The translations under genes were made by a program, and so were the position numbers. From Acetatifactor sp. (GTDB lineage Bacteria; Bacillota; Clostridia; Lachnospirales; Lachnospiraceae), in assembly GCA_024403365.1 (NCBI GenBank), contig JAKSRX010000013.1, forward strand, positions 1 through 34,240: a stretch of 34,240 nucleotides of DNA, read 5' to 3'. Under the pieces are notes generated by a model. It did not search any database, was not told where the DNA came from, and saw only the letters and a list, made by a program, of their open reading frames with translations. Position 1 is the stretch's first letter. Each line of letters starts with the position of its first letter. Below, in pieces: positions 23,478-32,113 of this stretch.

Positions 23478-25379
23478 TTATTCTGCTTCATCCAACAGGA
23501 AAGGCGGTTTCCGCACTGAGGCCCCAATATACCTGAAGGCATACACTCTTCCTGATTCCGCTTCCGGGAATCCATAATATCGGATTCGCTTGGTTTCGCC
23601 GTAATCAAGTGAACCTACCACGCCTTCTACATCTGCCTTTTTATCCATTGGTTTGCAAGAACGATCTAAACGGATCTCTTTTTTACTTCCGTCCGAAAAC
23701 TCAATTTTGATAACTTCTACCTGTTTTGTATTCTCTGTTTCGAAATGCCCCTTCCGACCTTTTTCCATGATCACACTCTCTAATCGCAGGTTCGTTTCGT
23801 TGGTAATATCTTTATACACACTATCCGAGTCCAAATCCACGCACCAAACTTCATCCCCTCGGAATGCATAGGCCGCATAAAGCCTTTTATCAGCTTTTAT
23901 GCCCTCGGCTTCCAGAAGTATTCTTGGTTGAAATGCGGCATTCTCTCTACCACTTAAATAGGTACTAAGTGGCCCCGTATGACTGACCACTACCACATAC
24001 GGATACTCCAGGCGTGCGATCAGACATCCCACTTCATCCTGTTCCACCCACTTGTCTCTTTTCTCTTCTAACAGTTGGTCATCCAAGTGAGAATAATACG
24101 TCGGGCATGTACTTATCCCGTCACTGTTTTCCTCTGAGGCAAAGTCTTTCTTGAATATCCAGTCCTTTTCTGCCTGAATAAAATGAAATCCCTCTTTACA
24201 AGTCCAGAATTTGCTGATTCTGAGAGCAACGGCCTTCGTTTCCTTATCTTCATCGTTTGGTATCGTCACATAACTCAATCCGCCGGGTAACGGTTGCCAT
24301 GTTCCGTTCCGGTCCAGATAAGAATGCATCAAATCCGGAGGATTGATAGCAAATATTTCCTTCGTCTTCTTTCTGATATCTTTTTCCGTCAGCGTTTTCT
24401 CCAGATTGTCTACTTTCTTTTTTCCTCCGGAATTATCTGAGGTGGTAGTCTTGAACACAATATAGATGGGGCATTTCTCCTTCCCGAAGAGTTTCTCTGC
24501 TCTGTTACGCAGATCCAATTCATTCACATTCCTGAGTGCCCAATAACAGCAATGGTCTTCGGAATTTTGGATGTCCATATCCATCATTTTCAGGATCTCA
24601 TACGGACTTTCCCCATTATGGGCTCCAAAGTTGCTCACGAGCAGCAATTCAGCCCATTGCGCCCTCAGTTCTGCATCGAAAATACTTCTGCTCTCCCAGT
24701 TCACGCCGATACTTTGCAGTTTCTCTTTCGAGATTCTGAAACCGGACAACATCTGGCTGACAATATAGTAATTCTCACTATCCTGTATGTATTTTTCTCC
24801 GGGAGCCTTCGTCAAGATATACTGACCCGGGCCTGCAAAGTTCTTTGCCACCTCTTTCCACAGTTGTTCAAGCTGTTCGCGTTCCATCATTGCCAGTTTC
24901 TCCGGCGTCAGATCCTCTGCCTGAAATACCGCCTGAAAAGCCTGCAGAAGATGATCTCTCATCATCCGGACCGTATCCTCATAATCTGCCTTCGCCGTCT
25001 CCTCATCCCACAGAACAATCTCTCTGTATTTCTGTATGATCTCCTGCCGATCGGTTCCAATCTTAGCCTTATTATACAGATCAAATCCCGCGTCTCTCAT
25101 GATGCAGATCAAGATGCTTTCCAAGTAGCGCAGATAACCGTTATAAGCTGCATCCACATCATCACGTCCATACCAGATCGGAATATGCAGAAATTCCTTA
25201 TTCGCTTCCCGGATCAGATTCTCATTGTCATCTTCTAGACTTTCCTGACAAATTGCAGTGAAATGATCCAATGCTCTGGCTGACATATTACGCGCCAGAC
25301 CTACATAAGCTTTCCTCTCAGGCAGGTTCAAGATCAGGTAAATTCCGCTGGTTCGTTTGAAGGTATCGATCAAATACAT
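23478..25379 (-). CDS. GIY-YIG nuclease-domain protein with long unknown C-terminal region
   Basis: This 633-residue protein has an N-terminal GIY-YIG fold: SGIYLI (11-16), KAYVGLAR (23-30, with Arg30), DHF (His39) and YLESILICIMRDAGFDLYN, with Glu87 as the metal-binding catalytic residue and Asn103. These are the expected residues, so the domain may be an active endonuclease. The remaining 520 residues are not recognised. They include a Glu/Leu-rich helical stretch (about 130-190), a repeated FKTTTSDNSGGKKK-type charged linker near 320 and a C-terminal beta-rich part. No signal or membrane helix is seen. The gene has a strong own promoter and terminator. Defence nuclease, DNA repair or RNA-linked roles are all possible; the context does not decide. 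Confidence 0.8.
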   Translation of the reverse strand: MYLIDTFKRTSGIYLILNLPERKAYVGLARNMSARALDHFTAICQESLEDDNENLIREANKEFLHIPIWYGRDDVDAAYNGYLRYLESILICIMRDAGFDLYNKAKIGTDRQEIIQKYREIVLWDEETAKADYEDTVRMMRDHLLQAFQAVFQAEDLTPEKLAMMEREQLEQLWKEVAKNFAGPGQYILTKAPGEKYIQDSENYYIVSQMLSGFRISKEKLQSIGVNWESRSIFDAELRAQWAELLLVSNFGAHNGESPYEILKMMDMDIQNSEDHCCYWALRNVNELDLRNRAEKLFGKEKCPIYIVFKTTTSDNSGGKKKVDNLEKTLTEKDIRKKTKEIFAINPPDLMHSYLDRNGTWQPLPGGLSYVTIPNDEDKETKAVALRISKFWTCKEGFHFIQAEKDWIFKKDFASEENSDGISTCPTYYSHLDDQLLEEKRDKWVEQDEVGCLIARLEYPYVVVVSHTGPLSTYLSGRENAAFQPRILLEAEGIKADKRLYAAYAFRGDEVWCVDLDSDSVYKDITNETNLRLESVIMEKGRKGHFETENTKQVEVIKIEFSDGSKKEIRLDRSCKPMDKKADVEGVVGSLDYGETKRIRYYGFPEAESGRVYAFRYIGASVRKPPFLLDEAE

Positions 25380-25431
25380 GGTTGTGTCCTCTGTTTTCTC
25401 GAATTTTATCGAAATAGTAATACTTTATCTT

Positions 25432-25460
25432 ATTATAAAACAATTCCTGTACTGTCTCAA
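25432..25460 (-). promoter_or_regulatory. Strong promoter for the GIY-YIG gene
   Basis: On the minus strand TTGAGA (25460-25455), exactly 17 bases and TATAAT (25437-25432). It matches 11 of 12 consensus bases, about 55 bases before the start codon. Confidence 0.75.
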
Positions 25461-25470
25461 TATCAATCAT

Positions 25471-25505
25471 TTGACAACCCTACTAAGGTATAGTAATCTT
25501 ATACC
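25471..25505 (+). promoter_or_regulatory. -35 box and operator-like inverted repeat before the xylanase
   Basis: A consensus TTGACA (25471-25476) is followed 17 bases later by a poor -10 (TAATCT, 25494-25499). The perfect inverted repeat GGTATA-N7-TATACC (25487-25505) covers this -10. A regulator bound there could block or remodel the promoter, which would fit substrate-controlled xylanase expression. Confidence 0.45.
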
Positions 25506-25556
25506 GTATGTGTTCCAAAAGGAGCCCACAAATATGTAATAAGGAAGTATCCGTTT

Positions 25557-26765
25557 ATGAAAAAGAAATTGACCCTTTTGTTGACCGGATTGATGGTCTT
25601 CTCCCTGGTTGCATGCGGCAAGCCCGAACCTGCACCCGAGTCCTCCGATCCCGTCGTATCCTCCACTGTTGAGGAATCCGTATCTGAAGTCGTTGAATCT
25701 TCCAGTGAATCCGAGGCTGAGGTCGAGGTTAACTATTCCCTGAAGGACGTTTTCGCTGAGCATGGCATGAAGATCGGAACCTGCGTCAACGAGACAATGA
25801 CCAAGAATGCTACCGCAAAGAATATCATCCTTTCTCAGTTCAGCAGCTTGACCATGGAAAATGCCATGAAGCCAGACAGCACTCTGAAAAAAGGCAAGAG
25901 TGTTGCAGCAGGTGATATCGTGGTTGAGTTTTCCGATGAGGCAAATAAGCTGATGAAGTTTGCGAAGGAAAACGGCCTTGCACTTCGTGGTCACACCCTT
26001 GTATGGTACAGCCAGACTCCTGACTGGATCTTCTATGAGAACTTCGACACCGGTTCCAAGCAGTTCGTCAGCCGCGATGTGATGCTGGCAAGAATGGAAA
26101 GCATGATCAAGCAGACCTTCGAGTATATCGAGAACAGCGGTTATACCGATGTCTTCTATGCTTTTGACGTAGTAAACGAAGCTTGGATGGAAGACGGTTC
26201 CATGCGTGATAACAACTGGAAAAAGATCATCGGTGATGACTATCTCTGGTATGCTTTCTACTTCGCTGATAAGTATGCTCCCGAAACCATCGATCTCTAC
26301 TACAACGACTACAATGAACAGTTCAAGACAAATGCTCTCGTAAAGTTCGTTGACACTCTGAGAGATGAGGATGGCAACTACCTCATCGACGGTGTAGGCT
26401 TCCAGGCACATCTGTATACCTCCGATAACCTGAATGATTACTTCAGACTGGTAGACAAGATCGCAGAGACCGGACTGAAGATCCAGCTCACTGAGCTTGA
26501 TGTACAGCTGGGCAAGTGGCAGGCTCCTCTTCTTCCTACCGATGAGAATCTGCAGCTGCAGGGTCGTTTCACCTACGATCTCATCAATGGTCTCTTCGAG
26601 AGAGTTGATGCAGGCACTCTGAACATGGATTCCCTGACCTTCTGGGGTGTATCCGATTCCATGTCCTGGAGAAAAGAATACAATCCCTGCCTCTACAACA
26701 AGAGCTATGAGCCCAAGTACGAATACTACGGAGCTCTTCAGATCAAGGAAAAAGCAGGTTACTAA
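25557..26765 (+). CDS. GH10 endo-beta-1,4-xylanase, lipoprotein
   Basis: This 402-residue enzyme hydrolyses beta-1,4-xylan outside the cell. It starts with a lipoprotein signal (lipobox SLVAC, Cys20) and a Ser/Glu/Val-rich linker to about residue 58. A single GH10 barrel follows: MENAMKPD (100-107), LRGHTLVWYSQTP (143-155), the acid/base Glu208 in VVNEAW and the nucleophile Glu313 in LTELDV. TFWGVSDSMSW near the end is also typical. There is no carbohydrate-binding module, so the linker probably only spaces the enzyme from the membrane. The ATG has AAGGAAG upstream. It is monocistronic, divergent from the GIY-YIG gene, and ends at a shared terminator. Confidence 0.95.
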   Translation: MKKKLTLLLTGLMVFSLVACGKPEPAPESSDPVVSSTVEESVSEVVESSSESEAEVEVNYSLKDVFAEHGMKIGTCVNETMTKNATAKNIILSQFSSLTMENAMKPDSTLKKGKSVAAGDIVVEFSDEANKLMKFAKENGLALRGHTLVWYSQTPDWIFYENFDTGSKQFVSRDVMLARMESMIKQTFEYIENSGYTDVFYAFDVVNEAWMEDGSMRDNNWKKIIGDDYLWYAFYFADKYAPETIDLYYNDYNEQFKTNALVKFVDTLRDEDGNYLIDGVGFQAHLYTSDNLNDYFRLVDKIAETGLKIQLTELDVQLGKWQAPLLPTDENLQLQGRFTYDLINGLFERVDAGTLNMDSLTFWGVSDSMSWRKEYNPCLYNKSYEPKYEYYGALQIKEKAGY

Positions 26766-26779
26766 TAACCGCACACAAA

Positions 26780-26813
26780 AAATCAGCCTCCCGATATGCT
26801 CGGGAGGCTTTTC
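26780..26813. terminator. Bidirectional terminator after the xylanase
   Basis: GCCTCCCGA (26786-26794) pairs with TCGGGAGGC (26800-26808). TTTTCTT follows on the plus strand and TGATTTTTTG on the minus strand. It ends both the xylanase unit and the six-gene operon coming from 34058. Confidence 0.9.
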
Positions 26814-26828
26814 TTATACCTATCACAC

Positions 26829-28544
26829 TTATCTGTAATAAAAATCAAAACTCTCTGTATTCACAACTTCTTTATATCCGTAGTAATCCCTCACATACAG
26901 CAGGATCCAATCCCACTCCCAAGTGGTATAGGTGTTCTTATTCACCGCGATCACATCCGGATATTTCTCGGGATAGAGATTCCAGTACTCTTCCAGTTTC
27001 ATGGAATACGTAGGTGTAGAGTTCACCGAATAGTGACTGATCTCAACATCTTTCATCAGGTAACAATAATTTACCAAAGTATTGTCGAAACTGTTGGACA
27101 CCAGAAGCACTTTACTTCCTTCCTGAATGTTTTCCGCAAACTCATGAGCCGCCGTACTGTAGACCTTCGCTGTTCGCTCCGCAGTGAAAATGGAACGAGC
27201 CGGTCCGCAGCAGATACGCTGCCTGCAGGAAAGTATATTGTTGCCGGAAGGACTGCTGGGTAAAGTAAATCCGGTTGCCACACAGACCGTAAGAAGTACG
27301 GTTCCCAAAGCTACTGCATTCCAGATTTTTTCCTCTCTCTCCTCTTTCACACTCAAACAAAGGATCACCAAACTCCAGACCACCGATGTGGAAAGGAAAC
27401 TTAAGTTGTTGATCATCGGCACGTTACTGATAAACAGCACATTCACAAAGATTCCCAGATTTACCAACATTCCCACAAAGGGAAGCAGATAATCTCTTAG
27501 AGCTTCTTTCTTCTTCGCTTTTACGCCCAGGATCACCAGAGCCAGGCACATGCTGACCGGAATATACAGTTTCATGGCATCGTAGCCATACCCTTTTATC
27601 AGCCACAGATACAAGGTGTAGACACAGGATACCAACAATGCCAGGATCCCTACGGCGCGCCACCTAAAGGGAAGTTTCTGTACTTTACATTTACAGAATA
27701 CAAAGGCAAAAGCGATCAGGAACGCTGCTGCCATAGCCATACCAAGCTGTGCACCGTTTTTGATCAGTGAGATCAATACCGACTGTCCTACAATATTCGC
27801 GCCGGAAGCATGAGTCATATCTCCTGCCAAGATACCCCTGATACCGGTCATAGTAACGTTCCATCCATTGTTGATGAGGATCATCAGGAAATACAGGATA
27901 CCGGTCACAGCACAGGTTCCCCAGAACCACAGATTGCTTTTCCACTTTTTCTTCGGGAACAGGAGACACAGTGCCAACATTTCGATGGGTATGATCACAA
28001 AGCAGGCCTGACTCAGAATGATTCCACAGTTACAAAGCGCCGCCAGTACCAGCATGACCTTAGACAACTTATCGTTTTCAACAGATCCATCATATGCTTT
28101 CCAGAGAGCACAGAGCATCAGCACCGAAAACCACTGCTGCATATTGGAGAAATCCGGGGACAGGATCAGTTTCGGTACCGTCAGAAGCATCACTGTACCG
28201 ACGATTCCCGCCTGGATCTTGCTCATATGCCGTTCCAGAGTCTTCAACAGTACGAAATAGACACCACACTGTATCAGCATGCCGCAGGTTCGCAGGAAAA
28301 GCACCAGGCCCTGGGTATCATGTACCAGCGTATAGGCTTTGATCAGGATATAATTTATAAATCCCGATGTCTGTATGGTATCCCAGGAATAATGAAACAA
28401 ACCATCTCCCGCCGCCAGTCTGTAGGACATGACGATCTGATATTCTTCATCCGGGAAAATACCTGTGCACAGCTCCTTTAGCATGACTAAGAAGAAACAA
28501 AGGTTGCACAGGCCTAAAATAATACGTTCTTTCTTGCTTTTCAA
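26829..28544 (-). CDS. Polytopic membrane protein, GT-C glycosyltransferase-like
   Basis: This 571-residue protein has about twelve or more membrane helices and a C-terminal extracytoplasmic domain (about 455-571). After the first helix, the loop FPDEEYQIVMSYRLAAGDGLFHYSWD has the acidic pair and layout of GT-C glycosyltransferases that use lipid-linked sugars (PMT/GT39-like). These transfer sugars to proteins or glycans on the outer membrane face. I cannot identify acceptor or donor. The start is TTG at 28544, with GAGG nine bases upstream; no ATG occurs before the first helix. It is the last gene of the six-gene operon, 25 bp after the NifX-SlyD fusion gene. Confidence 0.75.
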   Translation of the reverse strand: MKSKKERIILGLCNLCFFLVMLKELCTGIFPDEEYQIVMSYRLAAGDGLFHYSWDTIQTSGFINYILIKAYTLVHDTQGLVLFLRTCGMLIQCGVYFVLLKTLERHMSKIQAGIVGTVMLLTVPKLILSPDFSNMQQWFSVLMLCALWKAYDGSVENDKLSKVMLVLAALCNCGIILSQACFVIIPIEMLALCLLFPKKKWKSNLWFWGTCAVTGILYFLMILINNGWNVTMTGIRGILAGDMTHASGANIVGQSVLISLIKNGAQLGMAMAAAFLIAFAFVFCKCKVQKLPFRWRAVGILALLVSCVYTLYLWLIKGYGYDAMKLYIPVSMCLALVILGVKAKKKEALRDYLLPFVGMLVNLGIFVNVLFISNVPMINNLSFLSTSVVWSLVILCLSVKEEREEKIWNAVALGTVLLTVCVATGFTLPSSPSGNNILSCRQRICCGPARSIFTAERTAKVYSTAAHEFAENIQEGSKVLLVSNSFDNTLVNYCYLMKDVEISHYSVNSTPTYSMKLEEYWNLYPEKYPDVIAVNKNTYTTWEWDWILLYVRDYYGYKEVVNTESFDFYYR

Positions 28545-28569
28545 AGCAATCTACCTCTTCAAAGAAAGT

Positions 28570-29424
28570 TTACGCCTCGTCCACCTCAACCAGCAGAATA
28601 TGGAAGTTCAACTCCTTGCCGGCCATCTCGTGGTTTGCATCGAAGGTGATGGTGGTATCATCCTTAGCCACAACTGTTACAGGGAAAGGCTGTCCCATCG
28701 CATTGGAAAGATATACTCTTTCTCCTACCTTCAGTTCCTCTGCACCGGGCAACTGTGCCAGTGCTACAGGGAAGATCGCTCTGGGGTCGGAAGGACCATA
28801 TGCCTCTTCGGGCATCAGATGAATGTCGATCTCCTGTCCTACTGTCATATTTACTACAGCCTTGTCAAAGCCGGGGATCATCATACCTGCGCCACAGATA
28901 AACTCCAGGGTCTCTCCTCTGTCATAAGAAGAGTCAAACTGTGTACCGTCATTGAAAGTACCCTTGTAGTGAACACGAACAGTCTTGCCGGCGTTAGGGC
29001 CTTCCAGCATGATACGTCTGCCGCCGCAGCCACCGCCGCAACCACCACAGCCGCCTTCATCGCTACCACAGCCGCAACCCTCATCGCCACCGCAATGACC
29101 TCCACAGTTGCATCCGATAGAATCTAACAATCCCATCAAATACTGACCTACCGCTGCATCGGTGTCGCCTTCTGCGCCGGATACCACTTCAATGCCTACC
29201 TCTTCCAAAGCAGCCATAGCACCTTCACCGATATTGCCGCAGATGCATGCATCGATCTCATTCTCTGCCAGGAAAGGAGCCAGTGCATCATGTCCGCCGC
29301 CGTTTGCACTGATCACAACTGCATCCACAACCTCACCGCCGTCAATCGTGTATACCTTGAACTGCTCTGCCTTTCCGAAATGCTGGAATACTTCTCCGTT
29401 TTCATAAGTTACTGCAATTTTCAT
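28570..29424 (-). CDS. Fusion of NifX/NafY-like domain, Cys-rich linker and SlyD-type FKBP prolyl isomerase
   Basis: This 284-residue protein joins three parts. Residues 1-100 match the dinitrogenase cofactor-binding (NifX/NifB-C) fold: MKIAVTYENGEVFQHFGKAEQF, ICGNIGEGAMAALEEVGIEVV. Residues 105-135 are a Gly-rich linker with eight Cys (105, 107, 111, 117, 119, 126, 129, 133) and His110. Residues 143-282 are a SlyD-like FKBP: VRVHYKGTFNDGTQFDSSYDRGETLEFICGAG, then an inserted IF chaperone domain (about 212-262) and ANHEMAGKELNFHILLVEV. SlyD proteins are cytosolic chaperone-isomerases whose His/Cys-rich tail binds nickel. Here the metal-binding stretch sits before, not after, the FKBP. AAGGAG precedes the ATG. 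The place in a xylan operon is unexplained. Confidence 0.9.
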   Translation of the reverse strand: MKIAVTYENGEVFQHFGKAEQFKVYTIDGGEVVDAVVISANGGGHDALAPFLAENEIDACICGNIGEGAMAALEEVGIEVVSGAEGDTDAAVGQYLMGLLDSIGCNCGGHCGGDEGCGCGSDEGGCGGCGGGCGGRRIMLEGPNAGKTVRVHYKGTFNDGTQFDSSYDRGETLEFICGAGMMIPGFDKAVVNMTVGQEIDIHLMPEEAYGPSDPRAIFPVALAQLPGAEELKVGERVYLSNAMGQPFPVTVVAKDDTTITFDANHEMAGKELNFHILLVEVDEA

Positions 29425-29442
29425 TCTGTCTTGATCTCCTTA

Positions 29443-30693
29443 TTACTCTACGATGATTCTCTCAACGGAATCATCGGTATTCTTTACCAGTTTATAATTT
29501 ACCTTCTTGCCATCTACCGTTATCTCATAAGTTCCACGATAACCGTTCAGAGTGAACTGTCCTTCTGCATCTGTCTGAAGAGTTCCCTTGGTAGTCCACT
29601 CTTCTTTTACCAGTCTCTGCAGTTCCAGGTAGGAAGGCTTCAGGGTATTATCCTCACGAATGATACCGCTGGGAGCATGCAGCCATGCACCGTCTGCAAA
29701 ATCCCAACCGGTGATTGCTTCTACCATAGGATGGCCGAACAGGATCTCATACATCTCTTTCCACTCTTTCATCTGACGCTCTTCACCTTCGGGAGTGGTG
29801 GGCCACTTCTCTACCTGATAGTCATTCAGATCCACGATATGAGCGGGCATGATCTCACCGGAAACCAGTGTATTCTCGGTGAAATGCAGAGGCAGACCGA
29901 ATGCGGAGAATCTCTCCAGAATATCTTCCAGTTTCTTTCTTCCCATATAGCCCTGATGCTGATGGGTCTGGATTCCGATCGCGGAAATAGGCACGCCTGC
30001 ATGCAGACAGCCATCGATCAAAATTCTGTAACTTTCAGACAGGTTAAAGTCATTAATCAGCAGTACTGCATCAGGATTTGCAGCCTTTGCAGCCTCAAAT
30101 ACTTCCTTAACCAATTTTACTCTGCCATACTGCTTACAGATACGGGTGATTGCATTATCATAGCGGTCATATACAGGCATGATCACAACTTCATTGATAA
30201 CATCCCACATATCCACTACGCCTTTAAACTTAGTTACATCTCTGTTGATACGGTCCAACTGCTTGGAAAGAATGGTTGCATTGTCATACTTCATCAGCCA
30301 ATCCGCACAAGCGGTGTGCCAGCACAGAGGATGGCCCTTGATTCTGGCTCCATGGGCCTGCAGATATTTAGCTGCTGCCATACGGCTGTCAGTCATAGGA
30401 TGGCCTTCTTCCGGCTCAAATCCACCCCAATAGAAAGGAATGGTACCATAGTTGAAGATGCCAAGCCACTTATTGACACGGTCCCGATAAAAGGCCTGTT
30501 TGGGATTTACATTGTCCTGATAGAAATCAATACTTCCGGTATTGGAACCTGCAGTAGCAGGCAGTGCATCAAAGGCACCGCTGCCGAATAAGAACTCATG
30601 ATTTACCAGTTTGATCTCTACGCACTGATTTCCCAGAACCTTCCCAGTCTTGTCTACCAGTTGCAGCCTTTTCGTTGATTTTCTGTGTTCCAT
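29443..30693 (-). CDS. GH10 xylanase without signal peptide (cytoplasmic)
   Basis: This 416-residue GH10 enzyme has no signal peptide and should act in the cytosol on imported xylo-oligosaccharides. An N-terminal beta-strand segment (about 8-40, RLQLVDKTGKVLGNQCVEIKL) precedes the barrel. Visible are IKGHPLCWHT (118-127), the acid/base Glu168 in WDVINEVV, QTHQHQGY (242-249) and the nucleophile Glu273 in HFTENTLVSG. A beta-rich C-terminal extension (about 365-416, GQFTLNGYRGTYEITVDGKKVNYKLV) resembles an Ig-like or CBM-like tail. The second ATG (30693) is preferred, since GAGGAG abuts the first. It follows the SGNH gene by 12 bp. Confidence 0.9.
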   Translation of the reverse strand: MEHRKSTKRLQLVDKTGKVLGNQCVEIKLVNHEFLFGSGAFDALPATAGSNTGSIDFYQDNVNPKQAFYRDRVNKWLGIFNYGTIPFYWGGFEPEEGHPMTDSRMAAAKYLQAHGARIKGHPLCWHTACADWLMKYDNATILSKQLDRINRDVTKFKGVVDMWDVINEVVIMPVYDRYDNAITRICKQYGRVKLVKEVFEAAKAANPDAVLLINDFNLSESYRILIDGCLHAGVPISAIGIQTHQHQGYMGRKKLEDILERFSAFGLPLHFTENTLVSGEIMPAHIVDLNDYQVEKWPTTPEGEERQMKEWKEMYEILFGHPMVEAITGWDFADGAWLHAPSGIIREDNTLKPSYLELQRLVKEEWTTKGTLQTDAEGQFTLNGYRGTYEITVDGKKVNYKLVKNTDDSVERIIVE

Positions 30694-30705
30694 ACTCATC
30701 TCCTC

Positions 30706-32103
30706 TTATTCGGGTGTATAACTCAAGCAGGTAATGGTGAACTTCTTATCCTCGTCACCTTCTGCCATACGAATCTCAAATGTGTGCTTTTTCGCAGTAT
30801 CTTCGCTGAAAACCACATCCGCCACAGACTGTCCCCAGCTTCCGGTATTACCCTGAATGGTCTTGACCACCTTACCGTCCATCAGGATATCAATACTGCC
30901 ATAAGTATTATTGTTCACTGCTCTGTAAGCGATGAGCATATTCTTACAGGTCAATGTAAACTTCATGGGCTTGTTGCCGCTCTGGGCTGTATGATGGAAA
31001 TTATCTGCATATAACTGTCCCAGGGGCAGATTGGAATAACATCCACCATCATTCTCTGAAAAACCGCCCACGCTGAATTTCTTACCCTGCTCTGCATCTC
31101 TCCTGAAGATAGACTGAATACCGCAGTAATCCAAACCGAACACAGGCTCCACGGTTAAATCGATATCATCAGCGCTCTCCTCTGCCTCGAAAGCCGCCTT
31201 CATGGTGCTGATGATACAATCGCTCATAACCGCATGTCCAAGAGTCGTAGGATGATAAATATCAAAGAAGAACTCTTTCTCCGTCCACTTGCTGGCCTTA
31301 CCATCACCGATCACAGGCATACAGCTATCGGAAATGCTGACCATCATCAGGTCATAGCGCTTACCGATGGGACGAAGTTCATTCTGCAGGGTAAACTTGG
31401 AAGGGAATACCGCAAACAGCAGGATCACCACAGGCTCATTGGGAGCGGAAAGGATATCTTTTACCATGGATTCATAACACTTATGAACCGTAGGCTCCTG
31501 ATAATCATTCACCGCAAATTCGATGATGACGATATCCGGCAGACCGTCGCTGTCCTGCTCATCCACACGTTCCACGATGTCCCGTCCATAACGCATATCA
31601 CCGAATACGGAAGGAGTACCTCCCACACCTGCATTGGCGAACAGCACATTATCCTCAAAGCCTTCACAAAAGGTCTTCTTGAACTTATCATAGGACTGGT
31701 ACGCATAGCACTCTTTGTACTTTGCCGCACCTGCGCCCTCGGTAATGGAGCCACCAATAGTAGCAAAGGTGATCTTTTCCCCGGATCTTGCTCTCTCAAT
31801 TACCTTTTTCAGTCTCTTGTTATTGCCCAATTGCAGCTGTGCTCTCTGCAGCAGATCGCCATACCACTCCTTGGTGATCACTGCCTCATAATCGGTATTG
31901 ACCTCCAATATATCGTCATCTACCGGCATGGCATCCGGGTTCTCCGGCACAAAAGCTTCTCCTTCGCCCACATCCGGGGCCTTTGCTTCTGTCTCATTCA
32001 CTGCTTCTGTACTCATTTTGTTTCCTCCGTTTCCGGTCTGTGCTCCACATCCTCCGAAGGCCAATGTAAGAGCCAGCAATATCATCAGTAATCTTTTTCT
32101 CAT
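30706..32103 (-). CDS. SGNH-fold lipoprotein esterase (likely acetyl-xylan or carbohydrate esterase)
   Basis: This 465-residue exported lipoprotein (lipobox AFGGC, Cys19) has an acidic linker and an SGNH hydrolase domain: IGGSITEG with Ser119 (block I), NAGVGGTPS (block II, Gly), EFAVND with Asn199 (block III) and DIYHPTTLGH with Asp281 and His284 (block V). A second beta-rich domain (about 310-465, ending SYTPE) follows. SGNH esterases in this setting remove acetyl groups from hemicellulose. The pattern GGSITEG is typical of carbohydrate esterases, but exact CE family is not certain. The start at 32103 has AAGGAAAA upstream; a longer frame (to 32157) would mask the signal peptide. It lies 10 bp after the CapA-like gene. 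Confidence 0.85.
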   Translation of the reverse strand: MRKRLLMILLALTLAFGGCGAQTGNGGNKMSTEAVNETEAKAPDVGEGEAFVPENPDAMPVDDDILEVNTDYEAVITKEWYGDLLQRAQLQLGNNKRLKKVIERARSGEKITFATIGGSITEGAGAAKYKECYAYQSYDKFKKTFCEGFEDNVLFANAGVGGTPSVFGDMRYGRDIVERVDEQDSDGLPDIVIIEFAVNDYQEPTVHKCYESMVKDILSAPNEPVVILLFAVFPSKFTLQNELRPIGKRYDLMMVSISDSCMPVIGDGKASKWTEKEFFFDIYHPTTLGHAVMSDCIISTMKAAFEAEESADDIDLTVEPVFGLDYCGIQSIFRRDAEQGKKFSVGGFSENDGGCYSNLPLGQLYADNFHHTAQSGNKPMKFTLTCKNMLIAYRAVNNNTYGSIDILMDGKVVKTIQGNTGSWGQSVADVVFSEDTAKKHTFEIRMAEGDEDKKFTITCLSYTPE

Positions 32104-32113
32104 ACTATTTTCC

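Noticed and set aside
23246..23608. 120-codon minus-strand frame over the spacer and GIY-YIG end
   Set aside because: It crosses the terminator and the phased repeats, has no ribosome binding site and overlaps the GIY-YIG gene in another frame.
25467..26774. 435-codon open frame on the minus strand
   Set aside because: Mirror of the secreted GH10 gene, which has both catalytic Glu motifs and a lipobox.
29010..29110. GC-rich repeats (GCCGCC/CCACCGC type)
   Set aside because: They encode the Cys/Gly linker of the NifX-SlyD fusion in frame; not a separate element.
29290..30591. 433-codon open frame on the plus strand
   Set aside because: Antisense to the intracellular GH10 gene and the NifX-SlyD gene; the product is Cys/His/Ile-rich nonsense without a domain.
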